64,000 nt of DNA from Caulobacter vibrioides (GCA_001449105.1 LNIY01000045.1:1-64000); one strand, 5' to 3'. Numbered from the stretch's first letter, positions 45,113 to 53,467 are shown. Made by a program: numbers and translations. The notes: generated by a model not told the origin, from the letters alone.

Positions 45113-45939
45113 GCCTGGTAGCCGCCATCGCCCTGTCCCTGGCGGCGGCTTCGAGCTGTCCGGCGGAGCCGGCGCTGGCGCGGCTGACGGCGGCGTCCGA
45201 TCGCATAGTCGTCGGAACGTTCACGACGCCCGAGGCTCTGGATCGCGAGGCGGCCCGTTCGAGCCCCGACTCTGTCGACCTGCCGCTGTTGGTTTCCCGC
45301 GCGCTCAAGGGCCAGGCGCCCGCTCCTGACGCGGTGCTCGTCTATTCTAAGGCGGCGCCGCACCAGCCCGACGCAGCGGCGCTGAAAGCCCGTGCGGGGA
45401 CGCCGGCCATCCTGTTCGTGGCCGATGCCGAAGAGGGTCCCAGGGGTTTCCATTTCGCCGGCTATACGCCCCAGGCCCTGCAGGCTGCGAGCCCCGAGCG
45501 CGTGGCGGCGGTCACTGCCGAGGTCGCTCGCCAGCAGCGCCTGCTCGCGGCCTGGAAGCCGGATCGCAAGAGCCCGCACTTCAAGGAAGTCCGCAGGCTC
45601 GTCGCCAGGCTCGGCAGGGTGTCCGGCGCCGAGCAGCAGCAGGCGTTCAGCTATCTGGAGTCGCTCGGTCCGGACGCCGTGCCGGCCATCGTCGCGGTCA
45701 TGGACGACCGGCGGCGCGTGAAGTTCGGCCACGTCTCCCTGGCAGGCGTATCGCCGGACGGCTTGGCGATCTCCACGCGCTATAGCGTCGATCAGGTGGT
45801 CGACGCCCTTTCGGCCGTTCTCAGCCAGATCACCGGCGAGAACTTGGGCAGGATCGGCGCCTCTTCCGACCGCGAGCGCGCGCTGACCGTATCGGTCTGG
45901 CGCGTCTACACCGCCGACCTGGCCTGCGGGACGCCCTAG
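45109..45939 (+). CDS. Exported protein of unknown function
   Basis: A 276-residue protein. The start GTG 45109 overlaps the preceding gene's stop. The N-terminus (S-L-V-A-A-I-A-L-S-L-A-A-A) is a short signal-like segment followed by C-P-A-E. Two regions stand out: a beta-rich N-terminal half (D-R-I-V-V-G-T-F) and a helical part from about 150 (Q-Q-R-L-L-A-A-W, E-V-R-R-L-V-A-R-L). I do not recognise a family. It is coupled to the membrane protein and convergent with the FAD dehydrogenase, stops overlapping. Confidence 0.7.
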   Translation: MSLVAAIALSLAAASSCPAEPALARLTAASDRIVVGTFTTPEALDREAARSSPDSVDLPLLVSRALKGQAPAPDAVLVYSKAAPHQPDAAALKARAGTPAILFVADAEEGPRGFHFAGYTPQALQAASPERVAAVTAEVARQQRLLAAWKPDRKSPHFKEVRRLVARLGRVSGAEQQQAFSYLESLGPDAVPAIVAVMDDRRRVKFGHVSLAGVSPDGLAISTRYSVDQVVDALSAVLSQITGENLGRIGASSDRERALTVSVWRVYTADLACGTP

Positions 45940-47345
45940 AACAGCACGCGCGGGTTCATGATCCGCTGGGGGTCGAGCGCGGCGCGGATGGCGCGCAGGG
46001 CGGCGACCTCGACGGGGTCCTTGTAGGCCAGGGCCTCGACCGACTTCATCGCGCCCAGGCCGTGCTCGGCGCTGATCGAGCCGTGGAAGCCGGCGGCGAT
46101 GTCGTGGACGATGCGGGCGCCGGCTTCGCGCTCGGCGTCATGGGCGTCGTCATCGCCGCCCTGGGGTTTCAGCACGTCGTAGTGGACGTTGCCGTCGCCG
46201 ACGTGGCCGAAGGCGACGATGCGGGTTCCGGGAAAGGCCCTGGCGATCGCCGCGTCGGCCTGGCTGATGAAGTCGGGGATCTTGGAGACCGGCACGCTGA
46301 CGTCGTGCTTCCACACCGCGCCCTCCGGCTTCTGCCCGGCCGAGTGGCCTTCGCGGATGTGCCAGAAGTCCTTCATCTGGGTCTGCGTCTGGGCCACCGC
46401 CGCGTCGGCGATCAGGCCGCTTTCCAGGGCGCCGGCCAGGAGGCGTTCCAGCGCCGCCTCGGCCGCGCCGGGCTCGCCGCTGGCGATCTCGATCAGCACG
46501 TACCAGGGATGCTCCGTGGGCAGAGGATCGCGCAGGCCCGGCACGTTCTTCACGGTCAAGGCAAAGCCCAGCCGGCCCATCAGCTCGAAGGCCTCGACCG
46601 CGCCGCCGGTCTCGTCCTTGGCGCGGGCGAGCAACTGGATGGCGTCGGACGGCGAGGCCAGCCCCACGATCGTCACGGCCCGCGAGGCCAGCGGCGCGTG
46701 CAGCTTGAGGGCCGCGGCGGTGACGATCCCCAGCGTGCCCTCGGCTCCGATCAGCAGCTGCTTGAGGTCGTAGCCGGTGTTGTCCTTGCGCAGGCGCTTG
46801 AGGCCGTTCCAGATCTCGCCGTTGGGCAGCACCGCCTCGATCCCCAGCACCTGCTCGCGCATCATGCCGTAGCGCAGCACGGCCGTGCCGCCCGCGTTGG
46901 TCGAGATCAGGCCGCCGATGGTGCACGAGCCTTCCGAGGCGACCCCGACCGTGAACCGCCGGCCGACCGCTGCGGCCTGCTGGTGGGCCTCGTAGAGAGT
47001 GACGCCGGCTTCCAGCACCATGACGTCGTCCAGGGCGTCGACGTCGCGCACGGCGCGCAGCTTCTCGGTCGACAGCAGGATCTCGCCCTGCGGGATCTGG
47101 CCGGCGACCAGGCCGGTGTTGCCGCCCTGGGGCGTGATCGCCACGTCCTCGGCCGCGCAGATCCCCACGATAGCCGCAACCTCCGCGGTGTTGCGCGGCG
47201 TGACCAGCAGCGGCGTCTCGCCCTTCCAGCGTCCCCGCCATTCGACGAGCTTGGGCGCCAGGCGTTCGGGATCCTGGCTCCACCCGCCCTCGCCCAGCAC
47301 GGACTTCAGGCGCGAGACGACATCGGCGGGAACGGGCTTGGTCAT
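45936..47345 (-). CDS. FAD-linked D-2-hydroxyacid (D-lactate/2-hydroxyglutarate) dehydrogenase
   Basis: A 469-residue flavoprotein of the GlcD/D-2-hydroxyglutarate dehydrogenase family. The FAD domain has T-P-R-N-T-A-E-V, Q-G-G-N-T-G-L-V-A-G (about 75-85), S-E-G-S-C-T-I-G-G-L-I-S-T-N-A-G-G and G-A-E-G-T-L-G-I-V-T. The substrate cap ends with F-G-H-V-G-D-G-N-V-H-Y (about 377-387) and the final S-A-E-H-G-L-G with N-P. It most likely oxidises D-lactate or D-2-hydroxyglutarate, with electrons to a quinone or ETF. ATG 47345. Substrate assignment is inferred. Confidence 0.9.
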   Translation of the reverse strand: MTKPVPADVVSRLKSVLGEGGWSQDPERLAPKLVEWRGRWKGETPLLVTPRNTAEVAAIVGICAAEDVAITPQGGNTGLVAGQIPQGEILLSTEKLRAVRDVDALDDVMVLEAGVTLYEAHQQAAAVGRRFTVGVASEGSCTIGGLISTNAGGTAVLRYGMMREQVLGIEAVLPNGEIWNGLKRLRKDNTGYDLKQLLIGAEGTLGIVTAAALKLHAPLASRAVTIVGLASPSDAIQLLARAKDETGGAVEAFELMGRLGFALTVKNVPGLRDPLPTEHPWYVLIEIASGEPGAAEAALERLLAGALESGLIADAAVAQTQTQMKDFWHIREGHSAGQKPEGAVWKHDVSVPVSKIPDFISQADAAIARAFPGTRIVAFGHVGDGNVHYDVLKPQGGDDDAHDAEREAGARIVHDIAAGFHGSISAEHGLGAMKSVEALAYKDPVEVAALRAIRAALDPQRIMNPRVLF

Positions 47346-47421
47346 GGCCCGGGAGGATAGGCCGGAACGGGGGAGGGGTGAAGGCGGCGGGCGCTTCAAG
47401 CATCGTCAGTTTTGATATATG

Positions 47422-47447
47422 TTGGACAAAATCGAATTTTGTTGGAC
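47422..47447. promoter_or_regulatory. Palindromic operator of the VapBC-like pair
   Basis: ACAAAAT-CGA-ATTTTGT (47426-47442), a perfect 7-bp dyad, is nested between two direct TTGGAC copies (47422-47427 and 47442-47447). It ends 10 bases before the antitoxin start codon ATG 47457. It is AT-rich in a GC-rich genome and placed as expected for antitoxin autoregulation. Confidence 0.6.
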
Positions 47448-47456
47448 GGAAGCGAC

Positions 47457-47771
47457 ATGGCCAGGAGCGGACGTGGAATGACGGAGGCTTCCGGCGCACC
47501 CGCGCCTGTTCCACCGCGATCGTCGAGCGGCCGGTTCGTCGCCGTAATGACCAGCGCTCAGCGCTCCGGCCTTATGACCGAAAAGGACGGCCGCATTGGC
47601 GGTCGTCTCAGCGCCGCGCTGATCGAGCGCGCCAAGGCCAATACGGGCATCGCCAGCGATACCGAACTGCTTGAGTTCGCCCTGGCCAACCTGGCGCTCG
47701 AAGATCGGTTCGCTGAGGCCTTCGAAGCGGTGGGGGCGACCGTGGATCGGGACCTCAAGCTGGGCTTCTGA
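47457..47771 (+). CDS. VapB-like antitoxin-type protein
   Basis: A 104-residue protein. The N-terminal 45 residues are Pro/Ser/Arg-rich, followed by a ribbon-helix-helix-like stretch (D-G-R-I-G-G-R-L-S-A-A-L-I-E-R-A-K-A-N-T-G-I) and a C-terminal tail that could clasp the toxin (L-E-F-A-L-A-N-L-A-L-E-D-R-F). ATG 47457 is 10 bases after the operator, though the frame opens at an upstream TTG. It is followed one base later by the PIN-domain gene, the standard antitoxin-first order. Confidence 0.7.
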   Translation: MARSGRGMTEASGAPAPVPPRSSSGRFVAVMTSAQRSGLMTEKDGRIGGRLSAALIERAKANTGIASDTELLEFALANLALEDRFAEAFEAVGATVDRDLKLGF

Positions 47772-47772
47772 G

Positions 47773-48339
47773 GTGGCAGGCTTCGATTTCGACGCCGCCC
47801 GCCGCTGGGCGCGCTTCGATCCTGGCCGCACCCTGGCCCGCCGCAAGGACGCCGAGCTGCCCTTCGCCGACGAGGGGGAACTGGCCGGCGCGGCCCTGCT
47901 GCTCGACACCTGCGTCTATATCGACCGGATGCAGGGCCGCGCGCCCGGCGTCGTCAGCTGCCTCGTCGCGACCCGGCAGGTCAACCACTCCACAGTGGCC
48001 GTACAGGAGCTGATGCACACGGTCGGGGTGCTGCGGCCCGACGATCCGCGCACGGTCGTCGCGATCGGGGCCATCGAGCAGCAGGTCAAGGCCATGCCGG
48101 ACCATCGCCTGTTCGAGCCCGACGCCGAGGTGCTGGGCCGCGCCGCCCTGCTGGCCGGAATGCTGTGTCGCCTGCAAGGCTATCGCGACGACGCCCGCCT
48201 CAAGGCCCTGCAGGACAGCGTGCTGTTCCTGCAGGCGCTGAAGCTTGGCCTCACCGTGCTGACGGCGAATGCGCGGGAGTTCGATCTTTTGCTGCAGCTC
48301 GTCCCGACGGGGCGCGTGCTGTTCTACCGCAAGGCCTAG
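47773..48339 (+). CDS. PIN-domain toxin (VapC-like)
   Basis: A 188-residue PIN-domain protein. Candidate acidic metal ligands are D45 (L-L-L-D-T-C), E79 (V-Q-E-L), D148 (L-Q-D-S-V) and D171 (E-F-D-L-L), the order of a VapC-like ribonuclease of the type that cleaves tRNA or rRNA. The start is GTG 47773, one base after the antitoxin stop. At 188 residues it is longer than the usual 130-140, with an N-terminal extension of about 40 residues before the first strand. It runs convergently with pheA, overlapping its stop by four bases. Confidence 0.82.
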   Translation: MAGFDFDAARRWARFDPGRTLARRKDAELPFADEGELAGAALLLDTCVYIDRMQGRAPGVVSCLVATRQVNHSTVAVQELMHTVGVLRPDDPRTVVAIGAIEQQVKAMPDHRLFEPDAEVLGRAALLAGMLCRLQGYRDDARLKALQDSVLFLQALKLGLTVLTANAREFDLLLQLVPTGRVLFYRKA

Positions 48340-49184
48340 CCCCGATCGCGGAACGGATCGGCCGGATACACGCCCAGGATCTCGAAACGCTCGGAGAAGA
48401 ACTTCAGCTCGTCGAAGGCCAAAGCGAGGCTGCGGTCCTCGGGGCGGCCGTCGACCTCGGCGTAGAAGAAGGTGGCCGTGAAGGCGCCGTTCTCCATGTA
48501 GCTTTCCAGCTTGGTCATGTTGACGCCGTTGGTGGCGAAGCCGCCCAGCGCCTTGTAGAGCGCGGCCGGCAGGTTGCGCACCCGGAAGACGAAGCTGGTC
48601 ACGCAGCGGTGGGTGAAAGACGGGGCCGGCGGGTTCGGGTCGGCCGTCATCACCAGGAAGCGGGTGGTGTTGTGGCGCTCGTCCTCGATGTCGCGGGCCA
48701 GGATGTCGAGGTCGTAGATCTCGGCGGCCAGGGCCGGGGCGACGGCGGCGCGGGTCGGGTCGGGCTTGGCGGCCAGGGTCTTTGCGGCGCCGGCGGTGTC
48801 GCCCGCGCCCTCGGTCGAGAGGCCCAGGCGCTTGAGGCTATGGCGGCACTGGGAAAGCGCGATCGGCATCGAGACGGCGGTCTTGACGCTGTCCAGCGTC
48901 ACGCCCTTGTTGGCCATCAGCTGGAAGCGGATCGGCTTGAAGCGCTCGCCGATGATCTTCAGGCCCGACGCGGGCAGCAGGTGGTGCACGTCGGCGACGC
49001 GGCCGGCGATCGAGTTCTCGATCGGGATCATGCCCAGCTGGGCCGCGCCGGTCTTGATGGCCTCGAACGCCTCTTCGAAGGTGGCGCAGGGCAGCACTTC
49101 GTAGTCGGGGAAATAGGTGCGGCACGCCTCGTGGCTGTTGGCGCCGAGTTCGCCCTGGAAGGCGATGGTCTTGAGGGTGCTCAT
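48336..49184 (-). CDS. pheA: Prephenate dehydratase
   Basis: A 282-residue monofunctional prephenate dehydratase (prephenate to phenylpyruvate, last steps to phenylalanine). The PDT domain (1-185) opens I-A-F-Q-G-E-L-G-A-N-S-H-E-A and contains I-P-I-E-N-S-I-A-G-R and the catalytic T-T-R-F. The ACT domain (about 198-275) contains G-x-L-Y-K-A-L-G-x-F-A-x-N-x-V-N-M-T-K-L-E-S for Phe feedback. ATG 49184. It lies 8 bases downstream of kdsB, and both belong to the conserved cytochrome c-kdsB-pheA cluster of alphaproteobacteria. The last bases overlap the VapC-like gene. Confidence 0.95.
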   Translation of the reverse strand: MSTLKTIAFQGELGANSHEACRTYFPDYEVLPCATFEEAFEAIKTGAAQLGMIPIENSIAGRVADVHHLLPASGLKIIGERFKPIRFQLMANKGVTLDSVKTAVSMPIALSQCRHSLKRLGLSTEGAGDTAGAAKTLAAKPDPTRAAVAPALAAEIYDLDILARDIEDERHNTTRFLVMTADPNPPAPSFTHRCVTSFVFRVRNLPAALYKALGGFATNGVNMTKLESYMENGAFTATFFYAEVDGRPEDRSLALAFDELKFFSERFEILGVYPADPFRDRG

Positions 49185-49192
49185 CTAGCTCT

Positions 49193-49939
49193 TCAGTTCT
49201 TTTCGGCGTGGTCGCGCGCGGCCTGCAGGTCGGAAGGATTGTCGACGGAGATCGGGGCCACGGCGGCCACGGCGGCGCGGATGGTCAGGCCCAGCTCCAT
49301 GGCCCGCAGCTGCTCCAGCTTCTCGCGCTGCTCCAGCGGCGAAGGGGCGGCGGCGTTGAAGGCCTCCAGCGCGGCGCGGCGATAGCCGTAGATGCCGATG
49401 TGGCGCCAGACCGGCGCGTCGCCGTACAGCGTCGAGCGGGTGAAATAGAGGGCGCGGCCGCCCTGAGGGCTCCCTTGGCCGCCCGGATCCATGGCCAGCA
49501 CCGCCTTGACCACGTCGGGGTTGGCGCGGTCGGCGCTCGAGGCCTCGGGCGCGACGACGGTGGCGATGTCGGCGTCGGCATGGGCTTCCAGCTGGCCGGC
49601 GCAGGCGCTCAGCACGGCGGGATCGACGAACGGCATGTCGCCCTGCAGGTTGATGATCACGTCGTGAGCGCCGTCCGGATCCAGCACCGCCAGCGCCGCC
49701 AGGATGCGGTCCGAGCCCGAGGGCAGGGCCGGATCGGTCAGCACGGCGCGGCCGCCGGCGGCCTCCACCGCGGCGACGATCTCGGGATCGCCGGCGGCCA
49801 CGGCCACGGGGCCGATGCCCGCGGCTTCCGCCTGGCGCAGCACGCGCACGATCATCGGCAGCCCGCCGATGTCGGCCAGCGGCTTGTTGGGCAGGCGGGT
49901 GGCCGCCATGCGGGCGGGGATGAGGACGATCGGGTTCAT
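49193..49939 (-). CDS. kdsB: 3-deoxy-manno-octulosonate cytidylyltransferase
   Basis: A 248-residue CMP-Kdo synthetase, activating Kdo for lipid A-core assembly. Start reads M-N-P-I-V-L-I-P-A-R-M-A-A-T-R-L-P-N-K-P-L, the nucleotide-binding loop of this family. Later N-L-Q-G-D-M-P-F (about 95-102) and Y-F-T-R-S (about 160) are typical, with H-I-G-I-Y-G-Y near 185. ATG 49939. It is the middle gene of the conserved cluster; divergent from the cytochrome c, 8 bases from pheA. Confidence 0.95.
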   Translation of the reverse strand: MNPIVLIPARMAATRLPNKPLADIGGLPMIVRVLRQAEAAGIGPVAVAAGDPEIVAAVEAAGGRAVLTDPALPSGSDRILAALAVLDPDGAHDVIINLQGDMPFVDPAVLSACAGQLEAHADADIATVVAPEASSADRANPDVVKAVLAMDPGGQGSPQGGRALYFTRSTLYGDAPVWRHIGIYGYRRAALEAFNAAAPSPLEQREKLEQLRAMELGLTIRAAVAAVAPISVDNPSDLQAARDHAEKN

Positions 49940-50108
49940 GGTGTCACGTCTGGAAGGCGAAACGCGGTTCGCCCGGGTTGCGCACGGGGCGGTAGCGTGT
50001 CAGAGACCGGAGCGCAACACGCGCGTGGGGAGACCATGGGGGGACCCGCGCTCATAAATCGGCTCCGTCCACGCAAGACGGGTCTATAAAGAGGCTGACA
50101 AGGCTGAG

Positions 50109-50813
50109 ATGAGCGACCTTACGTTCAACAAGATTTTCGGCGGCGTGCTTCTGACCGGTCTGGTCATCTTCGGTCTGCGCGAGGCCTCCGACATCGTCTT
50201 CAAGAAGCACGAAGTCGAAAAGCCCGGCTACGCGATCGCCGTCGAGGAAGACACCGGCGGCGAGGGCGCTCCGGCCGCCGAGGTGCCGCCGGACTGGGGT
50301 TCGGTGCTGCTGCTTCCCGCCAACATCGAGGCCGGCAAGACCGTCTCGGCCAAGTGCGCTTCGTGCCACACCTTCACGTCGGGCGGTCCGAACGGCACCG
50401 GTCCCAACCTCTTCGGCACCCTGGGCAAGAAGCCGGGCACGCACCCGGGCTTCGGCTATTCGGGCTCGATGACCGACTTCGGGGCCAAGAACCCGGTGTG
50501 GGACTACGACCACGTCGACCAGTTCCTGAAGGCCCCGGGCAAGTACATCTCGGGCACCAAGATGACCTTCGCGGGCCTGAAGAAGCAGGAAGACCGCATC
50601 GCCATCATCGCCTACCTGCACAGCCTGGGTTCGACCCTGCCGGTGCCGGCGCCCAAGCCCGCCGCCGCAGCCGCTCCGGCCGCCGACGCGGCTGCTGCTC
50701 CGGCCGCTGAAGGCGCCGCCGCTCCCGCCGCCGGCGCTCCGGCTTCGGCCGCGGCGACCGCCCCGGCGCCGGCCACGGCCGACAAGCCGGCTGCGACGCC
50801 CGCCAAGCCGTAA
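50109..50813 (+). CDS. cycM: Membrane-anchored cytochrome c (CycM-like)
   Basis: A 234-residue c-type cytochrome, anchored by an N-terminal hydrophobic helix (about 8-25) with the haem domain in the periplasm. The haem site is C83-A-S-C86-H87. The haem-binding methionine is in G-T-K-M-T-F-A-G-L near 152. A C-terminal 60-residue Ala/Pro tail follows. This is the CycM/cytochrome c552-type electron carrier between bc1 and oxidase. ATG 50109 is preceded by AAGGCTGAG. It diverges from kdsB and ends in a clear terminator. Confidence 0.92.
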   Translation: MSDLTFNKIFGGVLLTGLVIFGLREASDIVFKKHEVEKPGYAIAVEEDTGGEGAPAAEVPPDWGSVLLLPANIEAGKTVSAKCASCHTFTSGGPNGTGPNLFGTLGKKPGTHPGFGYSGSMTDFGAKNPVWDYDHVDQFLKAPGKYISGTKMTFAGLKKQEDRIAIIAYLHSLGSTLPVPAPKPAAAAAPAADAAAAPAAEGAAAPAAGAPASAAATAPAPATADKPAATPAKP

Positions 50814-50838
50814 GGCCGGCCGCGACGACTGAAACGAG

Positions 50839-50874
50839 AAGGCCGCGGGGCTCGGGCTCCGCGGCCTTTTCTTT
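50839..50874 (+). terminator. Rho-independent terminator after the cytochrome c gene
   Basis: A 10-bp perfect stem AAGGCCGCGG / CCGCGGCCTT (50839-50848 with 50859-50868) with a 10-base loop, followed by TTTTCTTT, 25 bases after the cytochrome stop. Confidence 0.85.
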
Positions 50875-50922
50875 GCCCGGCCGCGCGATAGGGTGGCCCT
50901 CCGTTCCGGGGGAAACCACGCC

Positions 50923-51825
50923 ATGCGTCGTCGACTGTTCCTGCTTTCCGTCGCCGCCGGCGCGCTGATGGGCGGCGCCGTCCAGGCCCGCCAGCAGGAG
51001 GCCGATTCGGGCGCGGACCTGACGGTCGCCCATCCCGCCTTCGCGCCGGACAAGGGACCGCGCCTGGCCATCGACCAGGGGCACAACAACTTCCACACGG
51101 TGGACGGCCGGTTCGCGCCGTTCGCGGCGGTGGCCCGCGCCGACGGCTACCGGGTCTCGGGCCTGGGGATGCGCTTCAACAGGATCGCCCTCTCGGAGGT
51201 CGACCTGCTGGTGGTCGCCAATCCGCTGGCGGCGGTGAATCTGGGCAACTGGAACCTGCCGACGCCCGGCGCCTACACGCCCCAAGAGGTCGCCGAGGTG
51301 AAGGCCTGGGTCGAGGCCGGGGGCGCCCTGCTGCTGATCGCCGACCACATGCCCTTCCCCGGCGGCGCCGAGCCGCTGGCCAAGGCCTTCGGCTTCGACT
51401 TCGACAACGGCTTCGCCCAGAAGGCCGGCGGCGGGCCGGAGTTCTTCCAGCGCGCCGACGGCTCGATGCTCGACCATCCGATCACGCGCGGGATCGACCG
51501 TGTACAGAGCTTCACCGGCTCGTCGTTCCGCGCGCCGCCGCAGGCCCAGCCGCTCCTGGTGCTGCGCGGCGGCTGGAGCGTGGCTATGCCGGATAAGGCC
51601 TGGGCGTTCGACGACAAGACGCCCCGCCACGACGGCGAGGGCCTGCTGCGCGGCGCAGCCTTGAGCGTCGGCAAGGGCCGGGTGGTGGTGATGGGCGAGG
51701 CGGCGATGTTCACCGCCCAGGTCGCTGGGCCTCAGAAGCGCAAGATGGGCTTCAACGCCCCGACCGCGCCGCAGAACAAGGCGTTCCTGCTCAACGTGCT
51801 GCACTGGCTTACTCCTCCCCCGTGA
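50923..51825 (+). CDS. Exported GATase-like (DUF4350-type) protein
   Basis: A 300-residue protein with a signal peptide (M-R-R-R-L-F-L-L-S-V-A-A-G-A-L ending V-Q-A). The body has a Rossmann-like pattern: L-A-I-D-Q-G-H-N-N-F-H, D-L-L-V-V-A-N-P-L, V-A-E-V-K-A-W-V-E-A-G-G-A-L-L-L-I-A-D-H, and G-K-G-R-V-V-V-M-G-E-A-A-M-F. This is the layout of GldG/DUF4350-like periplasmic domains. ATG 50923 follows GGGGGA; an in-frame start exists upstream at 50893. The C-terminal T-P-P-P and stop are encoded by the left arm of repeat B4. Function unknown. Confidence 0.8.
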   Translation: MRRRLFLLSVAAGALMGGAVQARQQEADSGADLTVAHPAFAPDKGPRLAIDQGHNNFHTVDGRFAPFAAVARADGYRVSGLGMRFNRIALSEVDLLVVANPLAAVNLGNWNLPTPGAYTPQEVAEVKAWVEAGGALLLIADHMPFPGGAEPLAKAFGFDFDNGFAQKAGGGPEFFQRADGSMLDHPITRGIDRVQSFTGSSFRAPPQAQPLLVLRGGWSVAMPDKAWAFDDKTPRHDGEGLLRGAALSVGKGRVVVMGEAAMFTAQVAGPQKRKMGFNAPTAPQNKAFLLNVLHWLTPPP

Positions 51826-51947
51826 AACGGGGGAGGGGGACCACGAAGTGGTGGAGGGGGCGAGACTGGGCGCCGAGGAAGCGGTCGCCCCCTCCGTCAC
51901 GGTGCGTATCCGCACCGCGCCACCTCCCCCGTTTCACGGGGGAGGAG
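51812..51947. repeat. Intergenic inverted repeat, family B-type copy 4, overlapping a gene 3' end
   Basis: A perfect 25-bp inverted pair (51812-51836 with 51923-51947, core CTCCTCCCCCGTGAAACGGGGG). The left arm encodes the last residues T-P-P-P and the TGA stop of the exported GATase-like protein. The right arm ends 4 bases before the stop of the convergent enoyl-CoA hydratase. The core sequence differs from copies 1-3, but the CCTCCCCC/GGGGGAGG build is shared. Confidence 0.85.
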
Positions 51948-51950
51948 CAA

Positions 51951-52721
51951 TCACCCCACCTTGCTGAAGTCCGGCGCGCGGCGTTCGGCGAAGGCCATGA
52001 AGGCTTCGCGGGCCTCGGCGGTCTGCAGGCGTTCGGCGAAAAGGGCGCCTTCCTTGTCCATCAGGGCGGCGATGGCCTCGGCGTCGCGCATCAGGCCCTT
52101 GGTGACGGTCAGGGCGCCCAGCGGACGCTTGGCCAGTTGGTCGGCGGCGGCGCGGGCACGCTCGCGCAGCTCATCGACCGGGACCACGGCGTTGGCCAGG
52201 CCCCAGGCGGCGGCGGTCGCGCCATCCACCGCCTCGCCCAGGGCGAACATGGCGTAGGCGCGGGCGTGGCCGATGCGGGCCGGCAGCAGCCAGCTGGAGG
52301 CGGCCTCCGGCGCCAGGGCCAGGTTGACGAACGGCACGGTCAGGCGGGCGTCCGGCGCCACGAAGACCAGGTCGCAGTGCAGCAGCATGGTCGTGCCCAC
52401 GCCTACGGCCTGGCCGTGGACGGCGGCGACCAGCGGCCGGGTGGCGTTGGCCAGGGCCTTGAGGAACCGCCACACGTGGCGCTCCTCGGTGAAGGCGCCG
52501 GTGGCCTGGGCCACGAAGTCGCCCAGGTCGTTGCCGGCGCTGAAGCTGTCGCCGTCGGCCTGGAACACCACCACCCGGATCTCCGGATCGGTCTCGGCGC
52601 CTTCCAGGGCGTCGGCCAGGGCGCCGTACATGGCGTTGCTGAGCGCGTTCTTCTTTTCGGGGCGCGACAGGGTGATGGTCAGCACGCCGGCCTCGAGGCT
52701 GGTCTTCACGTGCTCGGTCAT
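51951..52721 (-). CDS. Enoyl-CoA hydratase/isomerase family protein
   Basis: A 256-residue crotonase-fold enzyme. Features: S-R-P-E-K-K-N-A-L-S-N-A-M-Y (about 18-31), the oxyanion region F-S-A-G-N-D-L-G-D-F (about 59-68), A-A-V-H-G-Q-A-V-G-V-G-T-T-M (about 98-111) and the usual C-terminal helices. The G-N-D-L type is close to the enoyl-CoA hydratase subgroup in which one of the two catalytic Glu may differ. The substrate is unknown. Its start overlaps the MarR regulator's stop (ATGA), so it is coupled. The stop touches the B4 repeat. Confidence 0.9.
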   Translation of the reverse strand: MTEHVKTSLEAGVLTITLSRPEKKNALSNAMYGALADALEGAETDPEIRVVVFQADGDSFSAGNDLGDFVAQATGAFTEERHVWRFLKALANATRPLVAAVHGQAVGVGTTMLLHCDLVFVAPDARLTVPFVNLALAPEAASSWLLPARIGHARAYAMFALGEAVDGATAAAWGLANAVVPVDELRERARAAADQLAKRPLGALTVTKGLMRDAEAIAALMDKEGALFAERLQTAEAREAFMAFAERRAPDFSKVG

Positions 52722-53176
52722 ACGGAATCTCCCTTGGGGAACTTGGTTTGCAGGCTCGAGAGCCAGCGGGCGACCACGGCGATCTCGTCGTCCGTGAAGC
52801 CCTCGGTGAGGTGGGCGTTGAGATGGGCTAGGCCCGCCTTGGCCTCCGCGCGGGCGGCGCGGCCGTGGTCGGTCAGGTGCAGGCGCAGGGCCCGGCCGTC
52901 CCTGGGGTCGGGCCGACGCTCGACGAGGCCGGCGCGGGTCATGCGGTCGATCAGGCCCGTCATGGCCGAGGGCGCCAGGTCCAGGGCCTCGGCCGCCTCG
53001 CCGATCAGGGCGCCGTCGGCGGAGCCGAGATAGAACAGCACGCCCGACTGGGCCGAGGTCAGGCCGCCGCCCTCGGTCGCCAGCCTGGCCTCGATCCAGC
53101 GCTGCACGCGTCGATGGCCGGCGGCGAGCAGGAAGACGAAGCGTCTGTCCGGAGCGGGGGCGGGTGGTGGCGACAT
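52718..53176 (-). CDS. MarR-family transcriptional regulator
   Basis: A 152-residue MarR protein. The winged helix includes L-I-G-E-A-A-E-A-L-D-L-A-P-S-A-M-T-G-L-I-D-R-M-T-R-A-G-L-V-E-R-R-P-D-P-R-D-G-R-A (about 60-98) with the D-x-R wing. It is immediately upstream of and coupled to the enoyl-CoA hydratase, so it probably represses a small aromatic or acyl-CoA degradation unit. The ATG 53176 is the start. Confidence 0.92.
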   Translation of the reverse strand: MSPPPAPAPDRRFVFLLAAGHRRVQRWIEARLATEGGGLTSAQSGVLFYLGSADGALIGEAAEALDLAPSAMTGLIDRMTRAGLVERRPDPRDGRALRLHLTDHGRAARAEAKAGLAHLNAHLTEGFTDDEIAVVARWLSSLQTKFPKGDSV

Positions 53177-53256
53177 CCGCCGACTATATGCTTCGCGTGC
53201 GAAATATCAAACGGTTGTTTTGGCGTCGCGCGGCCGCGGCCTCCCGGCGCCGGTGT

Positions 53257-53403
53257 CTAGGACTTGCGGTTGTTGAACGTGAAGATGCCGGCCCCCAGGG
53301 CCAGGCCGAGCAGGATGCCGATGGCCATGTTGTCGATGATCGCGCCGACGATGACGCCGACGATCAGTCCCATGGGAAAGCCCAACGCAGCGGTTTTCTT
53401 CAT
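53257..53403 (-). CDS. Small 48-residue glycine-zipper membrane protein
   Basis: Reading from ATG 53403: a short charged start M-K-K-T-A-A-L-G-F-P-M-G followed by L-I-V-G-V-I-V-G-A-I-I-D-N-M-A-I-G-I-L-L-G-L-A-L-G-A-G-I-F, a glycine-spaced helix pair, ending F-N-N-R-K-S. GAGGGG lies upstream. It is 48 residues and lacks relatives I can name. It lies between the MarR regulator and the MBL hydrolase, all on one strand. Confidence 0.7.
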   Translation of the reverse strand: MKKTAALGFPMGLIVGVIVGAIIDNMAIGILLGLALGAGIFTFNNRKS

Positions 53404-53467
53404 CGAGCGCCCCTCGCACCTTCGTCCAGCCCCGGACGCCGCATGAACCGCGAGCCCGTGCTCCAGG

